Assembly (NCBI GenBank): GCA_034663635.1
Contig: JAXDJH010000012.1
Coordinates: 1 to 64,000 of the forward strand
Direction of reading: 5' to 3'
From: JAXDJH01 sp034663635
GTDB taxonomy: Bacteria; Actinomycetota; CADDZG01; WHSQ01
DNA: 64,000 nt
The notes beneath the pieces are model-generated. The model saw only the letters and a list, made by a program, of their open reading frames with translations. It was not told the DNA's origin and ran no database searches. Every line of letters starts with the position of its first letter. Within the stretch, counting starts at the first letter, position 1. Both the position numbers and the translations under genes were made by a program. Positions 1 to 6,920 of the stretch are shown one piece after another.

Positions 1-113
1 CTTAGGTCGCCGCAAGCGCCCATGACGTTGATGCCTGCGTCAGCAAGGGCACCGAAGCAGATCGCGGCCGCGCCGGGCCGGTTGGGGCATATGAAGCGAA
101 CGTCTTGGGCCAT
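1..113 (-). CDS. ACT-domain-like protein, N-terminal fragment
   Basis: An ATG at 113 opens a frame that runs off the left edge after about 37 codons. The visible part begins MAQDVRFICPNRPGA and continues with an ALADAGINVMGACGDL stretch. This resembles the first strand and helix of an ACT domain (a D/N-RPG turn, then a helix ending in AGINV). ACT domains bind small ligands such as amino acids and occur alone or fused to enzymes. The rest of the protein is outside the window, so the full architecture is unknown. It lies downstream of the MerR gene on the same strand, about 30 bp away, and may share its transcript. Confidence 0.55.
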   Translation of the reverse strand, partial: MAQDVRFICPNRPGAAAICFGALADAGINVMGACGDL

Positions 114-145
114 CTCTTAACTCTCCCCGAATCTGGATATCGGGC

Positions 146-871
146 TCAATCATGCATCGCCCCGTGGATCCAGGCCATGAGCTCACTGTTGACCATTCCC
201 CGCGACGCCTTCTCGGGTCCTTGGTCCTGATACATCTTCTGCAGAGACGAGCTGATGCCTGGGTCCCCACCAGTGAACGCTTCGATCAAAGCCTTCCACC
301 GGGCCGCGATCGCCTGAACCTTGGGATCAGACGGGTCTGTTCCCTTCGCCCGTTCGGCCTCGGCCTCCGCTATCAGGTCCGCCCAGTCCTGCTGGGACTT
401 CTGGATCGCCTCGTCTCCCATCTCGCGCCGACGCTCTTCGAGTTGGGCGAGTTGTTCCGGCGTGTAGTACTTATCCATCTGTGCCATCACCTCCAGTGCT
501 TCGATGAAGTCATCGGCCGACGGCTGTTGGGTTCCCTCTAGCTCGTCGAGGATGACATTGAGTCGATCTCGCAAACGGCCCTGCAATGCCAACAATTGCT
601 CGAGCCGCTCCAGATGCTTCCTAACGATGGGACGAGGATCGGCCCCTGCTCGATCGAGCAGATCCGAGATCTCAGCAAGCGGCATCCCCAGGTGCTTGAG
701 AGCGACGATTCGGTAGAGCCGGCGAACGTCCTCGCCCGAGTAGAGCCGGTGACCTGCGCCGGTGCGCGCGGAAGGCTGGAGCAGCCCGATCTCGTCGTAG
801 TGGCGCAAGGTTCGCACCGTTAGTCCGGTTCGCTCGGCAAGTTCGCCGATCTTCAGCTCAGCGTCGTCCAC
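146..871 (-). CDS. TipA-like MerR-family transcriptional regulator
   Basis: The first 70 or so residues form a MerR winged-helix DNA-binding domain (IGELAERTGLTVRTLRHYDE). A dimerisation helix follows. The last 110 residues (from about YYTPEQLAQLEERR) match the TipAS drug-recognition domain of TipA/SkgA-type activators, which bind thiopeptides and other small hydrophobic ligands. The frame is open to a GTG at 901, but the promoter I identify at 902-932 would start transcription near 895, downstream of that codon. I therefore take the GTG at 871, which has AAAGG six bases upstream and gives 241 aa. The operator lies inside its own promoter, so autoregulation is likely. The natural ligand cannot be read from the sequence. 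Confidence 0.9.
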   Translation of the reverse strand: MDDAELKIGELAERTGLTVRTLRHYDEIGLLQPSARTGAGHRLYSGEDVRRLYRIVALKHLGMPLAEISDLLDRAGADPRPIVRKHLERLEQLLALQGRLRDRLNVILDELEGTQQPSADDFIEALEVMAQMDKYYTPEQLAQLEERRREMGDEAIQKSQQDWADLIAEAEAERAKGTDPSDPKVQAIAARWKALIEAFTGGDPGISSSLQKMYQDQGPEKASRGMVNSELMAWIHGAMHD

Positions 872-901
872 GATTTGCCTTTCACCCTCCTTTCGAGCCA
901 C

Positions 902-932
902 AAGCTAGCCCCTCACGTAACGTGAGGTGCAA
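902..932 (-). promoter_or_regulatory. MerR-type promoter with TipA-like operator
   Basis: Read on the minus strand there is a -35 TTGCAC (932-927), a 19-bp spacer and a -10 TAGCTT (907-902). The perfect palindrome CCTCACGT-A-ACGTGAGG (911-927) overlaps the spacer almost entirely. MerR-family activators characteristically act on promoters with 19-20 bp spacers carrying a dyad. From memory, the Streptomyces tipA promoter has the same CCTCACGTnACGTGAGG core. This is most likely the autoregulatory site of the adjacent regulator. Confidence 0.88.
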
Positions 933-967
933 GTCCCCGACGTGGAGATCCGAGCGCTGGAGTGGAT

Positions 968-1504
968 GTGGAGTCGCAGCAGCCGTGGCGTTGGTTGGTG
1001 GGTCTAGGCATCTGCGCGGTGCTGGGCTGGTACGCGTTCGTGCGCGAAACGAACGTACCGCTGTTGAGTTACGTGGACCTCGGCTTCCACGAGCTGGGCC
1101 ACCTGCTGACGTATCCGTTCCCCGACGTCGTGACGGCCGCGATGGGCAGCATCACGCAGGTACTCGTGCCGTGGGGGCTTGCAACCTATTTCTTCGTCTT
1201 CAGACGCGACGCATTGGGCGGCGTTTTCTGCATGACTTGGGCGGCTACGTCGCTTCAGAATGCGAGCATCTACGTGGCCGATGCGCCGTATCAATCTCTC
1301 CAATTGATCGGCGGCGAGCACGACTGGGCGTTCGTGCTCGGCCCGGATCACTTCGACGCCCTGGACAAGGCGGACGAGATCGCCTCCGCGATGAAGGGGC
1401 TGGGCGGCTTGATCCTCTTTGGCGCAACCGCGATGTGTCTCGTTGGGCTTTACTTCTCGTCGAGGAGATCGCCGGATCAACCGGCCAAAGGGAGGACCGA
1501 TTGA
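968..1504 (+). CDS. Membrane protein with HExxH motif, possible M50B-like metallopeptidase
   Basis: Residue numbers below count from the upstream GTG at 962. The protein is about 178 aa with several hydrophobic segments: near 10-26, 60-80, 88-104 and 147-164. It carries HELGH at about 43-47, followed by GSITQVLVP near 62-70. This combination recalls the M50B-like integral membrane metallopeptidase group, but I see no certain third zinc ligand, so catalytic activity is unproven. The GTG at 968 is preferred because GGAG lies six bases upstream; the GTG at 962 would sit directly on that GGAG. The stop overlaps the TTG start of the YjbQ gene, so the two are probably translated together. Confidence 0.6.
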   Translation: MESQQPWRWLVGLGICAVLGWYAFVRETNVPLLSYVDLGFHELGHLLTYPFPDVVTAAMGSITQVLVPWGLATYFFVFRRDALGGVFCMTWAATSLQNASIYVADAPYQSLQLIGGEHDWAFVLGPDHFDALDKADEIASAMKGLGGLILFGATAMCLVGLYFSSRRSPDQPAKGRTD

Positions 1505-1962
1505 AGTCCCATACCGTCTACAAGACCTTCAATACCGCCGAAAGACGCGAGTTCGTGAAGATCACCGAGGACGTCCAGACGGCGGTCGACGAAGCGGGGA
1601 TCGCGGAGGGTCTTGCGCTCGTGTCTGCCATGCACATAACAGCCGGAGTTTGGATCAATGACGACGAGCCTGGCCTCCAAGAGGATGTCCTGGAATGGCT
1701 CGACAAGATCGCCCCGCCAAGCTGGAAGGCGCATTCGACTCAGCTAAGCGACGCTCTCAAGCCCGATCCCGGCGATTACAGACACCATCGCGGCGGCGAA
1801 GACAACGGGGACGCCCATCTCAAGAACCTGCTCGTTCATCACCAGGTGATAGTGCCGGTTACGGCCGGCCGTCTCGATCTCGGTCCGTGGCAGGCCATCT
1901 TCTACTGCGAGTTCGACGGGCGACGAGACAAGCGCCTGATAATCAAGGTGCTTGGCGAGTAG
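1501..1962 (+). CDS. YjbQ/UPF0047 family protein
   Basis: This 153-aa protein has the UPF0047 signature in its C-terminal half: GDYRHHRGGEDNGDAH, then LVHHQVIVPV and GRLDLGPWQ. The family is small, beta-rich and metal-binding. Some members complement thiamine-phosphate synthase mutants, but the physiological role is unsettled. The start is a TTG that overlaps the stop of the upstream membrane-protein gene (TTGA), consistent with translational coupling. The 3' end overlaps the convergent cyclic-nucleotide-domain gene by about 20 bp. Confidence 0.88.
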   Translation: MKSHTVYKTFNTAERREFVKITEDVQTAVDEAGIAEGLALVSAMHITAGVWINDDEPGLQEDVLEWLDKIAPPSWKAHSTQLSDALKPDPGDYRHHRGGEDNGDAHLKNLLVHHQVIVPVTAGRLDLGPWQAIFYCEFDGRRDKRLIIKVLGE

Positions 1963-3439
1963 CACCTTCCGCTTCGTCGGCGCGACTTTCGAGTTCGGCC
2001 AGGCGTTCGGGTAGGACACGATCGACGTCACCGGCGCCACCCGTAGAGGTCGCGACGAGACGGGCGAATTCGTCCTTATCGAGAGCGAGTAGCTCAACGT
2101 CACCTTTGGCTCGGACCGATGCGGTCCTTCGTTCGCCGATCATGAGCCCCAGCTCGCCAAAGAACTCCCCAGGGCCCATCACCCCGATCTGTTCCTCTCC
2201 ACCATCGACATCTTTCAAGACTTCGACCTCGCCCTTGGCGACCACGAAGAAGCGATCTGCCTCTTCGCCTTGCCGCACGATCGTCTCGCCGGAGTCGAAC
2301 TTCACCCGCTCGAGTTTCTGGGACGTGGAGACTCGTTCGCTTTGACTAAGTCCGGGAAGGGCTTTCGCGAGATAGATGTTGTAGGCACGCTTCGTCTCGT
2401 CCCACAGAGCCATCAGGAGCGGGACCACGACGAACCAGTTGTAGACGTAGTGCAGATAGGGGCGGTCGAACGGCGTCCCCACCAAACCGCCTTTCGCCAT
2501 GATCCCCGTTGTGCCCCCTCCGTCGTAGAAGGCGGTGTGGAAGCGGTCGAGATAGAAGAGGAAAAGGTGCTCGACCTCGTGGAAGCTCGACGCGATGAAC
2601 GCGATCCAAAGCCACTTGTTGTGGGGGCCGAGCTTGTAGAGCAGGACGCAGATACCGACCCAAACGGCGGAGTCCCAAACGAAGTGAACGAGCTCGCGGT
2701 CGAGTGCTCCAAAGACGCCGTGTGCGACCGTGATGTCGCCGCCGGAGAACAGAAGCTGTCCTACCTGCGCCGAATGCTCGCCGAGGTGCCCGACCTGGAG
2801 CACCGCGAACACGAGCATGAACGCGTAGAACCCGTAGTGCTCGTACTTCCATGCAGCCTCGAACGTGAACAGCGGAGCCATCGGGATCAAGAGCGCGAGG
2901 GCTTTGCCCCATAGCGGGAACCCGTAATAGAAGGATCCTAGGAAGAGGATCGCGGAGCAGACGACGCTGATCATGACTGCCGGGATCGGGACGGCTTGCA
3001 AAGAGAAGACGTTCGGCACGTGATGCCGGATCCTCGACAGCATCGACTGCCGCGGTTTCTCGTCCGAGTGAGCAACGCTTCGGTCGATGAAACTCTGCAT
3101 GATCGGATTGAGTGATATCGACTCTGGGTCGACTATCTGATCGAGATTCGGATGAGCTCCGGCCGGATCCAGCTCAGACAGATCGAGATGGTTCTGTCGA
3201 CGGAATGTGCTGAAGGTGACGAACAGATCGACGGCGATCACGAAGGCGATGAAGATGATCGCTTGAGGGACGAAGCGCGACCACTGCTCCTTGGTCGGAG
3301 CAGTTCCCCCTTCGGCCGGATAGTTGACGACCATCCACACGATGAACACGAACATCGCGGCCGTGATCAATCCGAGCCCTACGAGGCGTTTGACTGTGAA
3401 CTGTCCCTGGAAGTGCGCTCTCGCCGTAGCCATGCTCAC
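1943..3439 (-). CDS. Histidine-rich multi-pass membrane protein with C-terminal cyclic-nucleotide-binding domain
   Basis: The protein is 498 aa. Hydrophobic segments occur near residues 17-39, 55-76, 150-172, 176-195, 203-217, 254-269, 276-297 and 330-346. The membrane part holds a notable set of histidines: H201, HLGEH at 218-222, H240, H252, HEVEH at 287-291, H301 and H330. Such HxxxH pairs at membrane borders suggest metal binding. Residues about 375-465 form a cNMP-binding fold with a GEFFGELGLMIGERRTAS phosphate-binding cassette that keeps the Glu and an Arg (the usual Pro before it is replaced). The start is the GTG at 3439 or the ATG at 3433. I do not recognise the membrane family. The design suggests a membrane enzyme or channel gated by cAMP or cGMP. 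Confidence 0.75.
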   Translation of the reverse strand: MSMATARAHFQGQFTVKRLVGLGLITAAMFVFIVWMVVNYPAEGGTAPTKEQWSRFVPQAIIFIAFVIAVDLFVTFSTFRRQNHLDLSELDPAGAHPNLDQIVDPESISLNPIMQSFIDRSVAHSDEKPRQSMLSRIRHHVPNVFSLQAVPIPAVMISVVCSAILFLGSFYYGFPLWGKALALLIPMAPLFTFEAAWKYEHYGFYAFMLVFAVLQVGHLGEHSAQVGQLLFSGGDITVAHGVFGALDRELVHFVWDSAVWVGICVLLYKLGPHNKWLWIAFIASSFHEVEHLFLFYLDRFHTAFYDGGGTTGIMAKGGLVGTPFDRPYLHYVYNWFVVVPLLMALWDETKRAYNIYLAKALPGLSQSERVSTSQKLERVKFDSGETIVRQGEEADRFFVVAKGEVEVLKDVDGGEEQIGVMGPGEFFGELGLMIGERRTASVRAKGDVELLALDKDEFARLVATSTGGAGDVDRVLPERLAELESRADEAEGATRQAP

Positions 3440-3478
3440 ATCCGAGCAGCGAGCGGCACATGAATCAAGTGCCCTGGC

Positions 3479-4186
3479 CTATCTAAGAAGAGCGAGCACC
3501 AGGAAGACCTGCGCCAGGTGGTACGTCACGATGATCGCTACGGGCGCCCAGCGGATGGGACGAACGAACCTCGTCCACCCGATCAACGCATCCGAACCCA
3601 TGAATAGAACGGCCCCGATGGTCGCCGTGTTCCGAGGAGACAGATGCCAGATCGCCCCGTGAGGCTCCGAGGAGAAGCTTCGGAGGATCTCAACCGAGCC
3701 GAACTGTCCGGCTATCCGGTCGCCGAACGTCCACGCCGCGTAGACAACCATGCTGATCGCGATGACGTACAGGGCGACGGGGACCGCGAGTGCGGTTTGC
3801 CCTTTCTCGCGCATCCCCTTTAGGAAGCGCAGGTACAAGGCGCCTCCGATCAACGCCAAGAGCACTATCAAGTAGTTGTCGATGGCGAAGTAGGGCCTCG
3901 AAAGGCCGAAAGCAAGGATGTAGCAGATGTGGGCAGCGAAGAACGCGACGAGGCCCTGGAGGAACATGTCGCGTTCTTGCATCAAGAAGACGTCGCCGGC
4001 CAGGGAGAAACCCAAAGCGAGGATCGTGAAGATCGCCTGGTTGTCGGACGCTCCCCGACTCCAAAAGATCGCCGCGGCTCCGATAAGCAGCACCATCACG
4101 GCCGGCTTGAAGAAGTACTCGGCCCTCTTATCGTCCGCCGCCACCGCGCGCCAGTCCAACGCGGCGACAACGAGAGCGGGAACCAC
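3479..4186 (-). CDS. YhhN/TMEM86 family membrane protein (putative lysoplasmalogenase)
   Basis: This hydrophobic protein of about 235 aa has roughly eight predicted membrane helices and YhhN-like features: FSLAGDVFLM, FFAAHICYILAF near the middle, and a late GAVLFMGSDALIGW followed by TYHLAQVFLV. Eukaryotic TMEM86 relatives hydrolyse lysoplasmalogens; the function of bacterial homologues is mostly untested. The open frame continues upstream into the npdG gene, but the first plausible start is the GTG at 4186, just after the npdG stop (4195-4197). It follows npdG closely on the same strand. Confidence 0.82.
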   Translation of the reverse strand: MVPALVVAALDWRAVAADDKRAEYFFKPAVMVLLIGAAAIFWSRGASDNQAIFTILALGFSLAGDVFLMQERDMFLQGLVAFFAAHICYILAFGLSRPYFAIDNYLIVLLALIGGALYLRFLKGMREKGQTALAVPVALYVIAISMVVYAAWTFGDRIAGQFGSVEILRSFSSEPHGAIWHLSPRNTATIGAVLFMGSDALIGWTRFVRPIRWAPVAIIVTYHLAQVFLVLALLR

Positions 4187-4194
4187 GAGAAGCT

Positions 4195-4878
4195 CTATGT
4201 AACGTCCTCCGGCAGACCGGTGATGTGGATGCCCGCGTGGCCGGTGTGATAGCGGTGGTTGAGGCCGATCAACAACGCGGTGATCGGCTCGATGATCCTT
4301 GCGTTCTCGAGGGGGCCGGCGTCCACGTAACGGAGATCGGGGATCGCCTCTACCAGATCGCGGACCGACAGCTTGCCGTCCTTGTTCCCGCAGACGAGGA
4401 CATCGCCCTCCAAAGGGGCCCCGAGATCTCTCAGAGCGGACGCCGCCAGCGAGTGGAAACCCGCGCACATCTTCGTTCCCTTAGGAAGAAAGGCGAGACC
4501 GAGCTGCGCGGCAGAGCCCTCCCAGACTCCGAACACGTGCGTGGCTTTGCCACCTAGGGACGCTTCCACCGGAACCGTTGCATCCACCACGATCGTTTCG
4601 GGGGAAACGCGTTCGGAGATGGACTTGTAGATCGGCACGAATCCAGAGAACGGGACTGCCACCACAACGATCGGCGCCGATCCCACCGCATCTCCGTTCT
4701 CAAGACCGACGACCTTCGCCTCCGGTATCTCCGCTAGGAGATTCTCGGCCGACGCCTTGGCCTTCGATTCTTCGCGCGATCCGATGACGACCTCGAGGCC
4801 GGCCTTCGCCCAGCGGAGCGCGAGCCCGTATCCGAGATCCCCGGTGCCGCCGACTACGGCGACCTTCTCGACGGCCAC
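4195..4878 (-). CDS. npdG: F420-dependent NADP reductase (NADPH:F420 oxidoreductase)
   Basis: The protein is 227 aa. It has an N-terminal Rossmann fold with VVGGTGDLGYGLA (from about residue 8) and a GSREES segment near 33 that suits the 2'-phosphate of NADP. Further family signatures include VVVAVPFSGF and the C-terminal LLIGLNHRYHTGHAGIHITG. NpdG/Fno enzymes transfer hydride between NADPH and the deazaflavin cofactor F420, so this gene implies F420 use in the host. It lies two bases downstream of the mutase gene and is probably cotranscribed with it and with the YhhN gene. Confidence 0.93.
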   Translation of the reverse strand: MAVEKVAVVGGTGDLGYGLALRWAKAGLEVVIGSREESKAKASAENLLAEIPEAKVVGLENGDAVGSAPIVVVAVPFSGFVPIYKSISERVSPETIVVDATVPVEASLGGKATHVFGVWEGSAAQLGLAFLPKGTKMCAGFHSLAASALRDLGAPLEGDVLVCGNKDGKLSVRDLVEAIPDLRYVDAGPLENARIIEPITALLIGLNHRYHTGHAGIHITGLPEDVT

Positions 4879-4880
4879 TG

Positions 4881-6461
4881 CTAGATCACCTTCGGCTCGT
4901 ACTCGCCGAACACGGAACGCAGAACGTCCGAGACTTCGCCGAGCGTCGCGTAGGCCGCCAGCGCATCGCGCATCGGATACAGCAGATTGTCGGTGCCGCG
5001 CGCGGCTCCCTCGATGCCCTTCAGCGCGGCGTCAACCTCTGCTTGGTCGCGTTCGGCCCGAACGCGTTGCAGTCGCTCGAGCTGCCGCCGCTGGAGTTCG
5101 GGATCGAGTCCGTGAAGCTCGATCGGCTCCTCCTTGTCGAGAGCGAACTTATTGACGCCCACGATGATCCGCTCCCCCGACTCGATCGCCTGGTTGATCC
5201 TGAAGGCCGGATCTTCGATCTCGCCTTTCATCCAACCGGATTCGATGGCCTCAACCGCGCCCCCCATGCCCTCGATCTTCTCGAGATACCCACGCGCTCG
5301 TTGTTCGATCTCGTCGGTTAGCGACTCGACCATCCACGAACCACCCAAAGGATCGGCAGCGTCGGGCACCCCTGACTCGTAGCCGATCACCTGTTGAGTC
5401 CTGAGCGCGATCCGCGCGGCCTTCTCGCTCGGGAGCGAGAGAGCCTCGTCGAAAGAGTTCGTGTGGAGGGATTGAGTCCCGCCGAGGATCGCAGCTAAAG
5501 CCTCGATCGTCGTCCGCACGATGTTGTTCTCGGGCTGCTGCGCAGTGAGCGTCGCTCCACCGGTCTGGGTGTGGAAGCGGAGCATCCACGACTTCGGGTT
5601 CTTCGCTCCGAACTTCTCTTTCATGACCGTCGCCCAGAGACGCCGCGCTGCTCGGAACTTGGCGACCTCCTCGAAGAAGTTCATGTGGCACGCGAAGAAG
5701 AACGACAAACGAGGGGCGAAGTCATCGACCTCGAGGCCCGCGTCGATGGCCGCTTGCACGTAAGCGATGCCATCCGCCACCGTGAAAGCGACCTCCTGCA
5801 CGGCCGTGCTGCCGGCCTCGCGCATGTGATAACCCGAGATCGAGATCGTGTTCCACCGAGGCACGCGATCTCGGCAGTAAGCGAACAGGTCGGTGATGAT
5901 CCTCATCGAAGGCTTCGGAGGGTAGATATAGGTGCCGCGGGCCACGTACTCCTTGAGGATGTCGTTCTGAGTGGTCCCCGTGATGGCGTCCGACGACACT
6001 CCCTGCTTCTCGGCTACGAGCTCGTAGAGAAGGAGAAGGATGGCCGCCGTCGCGTTGATGGTCATGGACGTCGACACGTCGGCGAGGGGTATGTCCTTGA
6101 GCAGCAGCTCCATGTCTGCGAGGGAGTCGATCGCCACTCCAACGCGCCCAACCTCGGCCGCCGCCTTTGGGTGATCCGAGTCGTAACCCATCTGGGTCGG
6201 TAGGTCGAAGGCCACGGAAAGCCCGGTTTGACCGGCCTCCAACAAGTAGCGGAAGCGCTTGTTCGTCTCTTCGGCCGACCCGAACCCCGCGTACTGCCGC
6301 ATCGTCCAGAGCCGTTGGCGGTACATGTCCGGGTAGATGCCCCGAGTGAATGGCAACTCGCCCGGCCGGCCGAGGTCAGCGGCAGGGTCGGAAGACACAT
6401 CGCCCGGCCCATAAACGGGCTGGATCTCGATGCCGGAATCGGTTCGGCGTTCTTGGCTCAC
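4881..6461 (-). CDS. Methylmalonyl-CoA mutase, large (catalytic TIM-barrel) subunit
   Basis: At 526 aa this is the substrate-binding barrel of an acyl-CoA mutase without the C-terminal B12 domain. The substrate-determining Tyr and Arg of methylmalonyl-CoA mutase (Tyr89 and Arg207 in Propionibacterium) are kept as Y57 in MRQYAGF and R175 in KEYVARG. Isobutyryl-CoA mutases have Phe and Gln at those sites. The residue after the Tyr is Ala, unlike the Ile of hydroxyisobutyryl-CoA mutases. The enzyme interconverts methylmalonyl-CoA and succinyl-CoA. The matching cobalamin-binding subunit is encoded separately at 28327-28737, next to the succinyl-CoA ligase genes. Confidence 0.95.
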   Translation of the reverse strand: MSQERRTDSGIEIQPVYGPGDVSSDPAADLGRPGELPFTRGIYPDMYRQRLWTMRQYAGFGSAEETNKRFRYLLEAGQTGLSVAFDLPTQMGYDSDHPKAAAEVGRVGVAIDSLADMELLLKDIPLADVSTSMTINATAAILLLLYELVAEKQGVSSDAITGTTQNDILKEYVARGTYIYPPKPSMRIITDLFAYCRDRVPRWNTISISGYHMREAGSTAVQEVAFTVADGIAYVQAAIDAGLEVDDFAPRLSFFFACHMNFFEEVAKFRAARRLWATVMKEKFGAKNPKSWMLRFHTQTGGATLTAQQPENNIVRTTIEALAAILGGTQSLHTNSFDEALSLPSEKAARIALRTQQVIGYESGVPDAADPLGGSWMVESLTDEIEQRARGYLEKIEGMGGAVEAIESGWMKGEIEDPAFRINQAIESGERIIVGVNKFALDKEEPIELHGLDPELQRRQLERLQRVRAERDQAEVDAALKGIEGAARGTDNLLYPMRDALAAYATLGEVSDVLRSVFGEYEPKVI

Positions 6462-6506
6462 GAGAGCATGCTAGACGCCTAAAACCTCCACTAGGATGCC
6501 GCCTGC

Positions 6507-6920
6507 ATGGCTACGGTTCACGACGTTTACCGCAAAAACAAGCCCAAGGCTTTCGAAGCCGAGCGCCAGCCTTCCTCGTCAGAGGTCTGGTGGTGGTTCT
6601 TCATGCGGATCTCGGGACTGATCCTGATGTTCCTAGTTCTGATCCACCTCTACATCATGCATCTCATCGGCGAAGGGGTTGAGAGGGTCGACTACGGGTT
6701 CGTCTCGGCTCGCTGGCAGAACGTCGGGTGGAAGACGTTCGACTGGACGATGTTGTTCCTTGCCCTCCTCCACGGCGCCAACGGGCTTCGCATCATCATC
6801 GATGACTACGTGAAGCGTCCCGGCACGCGCACGGCGATCAAGGCAGTTCTCTACACATCCGTCGGCGTTCTCATGATCATGGGCACGGCCGTCCTCGTGA
6901 CTTTCAACCCCAAGGCTTGA
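6507..6920 (+). CDS. sdhD: Succinate dehydrogenase membrane anchor subunit
   Basis: The protein is 137 aa with three hydrophobic segments, near residues 30-53, 78-98 and 110-132. MRISGLILM (R34, S36) and H47 lie in the first, and LLHGANGLR with H89 in the second. His residues in these positions are typical heme or quinone-site ligands. The pattern matches SdhD of actinobacterial four-subunit enzymes. No sdhC precedes it: only 45 bp separate it from the divergent mutase gene. The second anchor must be elsewhere or absent. Its stop overlaps the start of sdhA. Confidence 0.85.
   Translation: MATVHDVYRKNKPKAFEAERQPSSSEVWWWFFMRISGLILMFLVLIHLYIMHLIGEGVERVDYGFVSARWQNVGWKTFDWTMLFLALLHGANGLRIIIDDYVKRPGTRTAIKAVLYTSVGVLMIMGTAVLVTFNPKA

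Noticed and set aside
872..901. In-frame GTG at 901 as the start of the TipA-like regulator
   Set aside because: It lies upstream of the transcription start predicted from the -35/-10 pair at 902-932 and has no ribosome site. The GTG at 871 has AAAGG six bases upstream.
4187..4468. N-terminal extension of the YhhN frame up to 4468
   Set aside because: It overlaps npdG out of frame and is Arg/Pro/Gly-rich. The membrane protein begins after the npdG stop.
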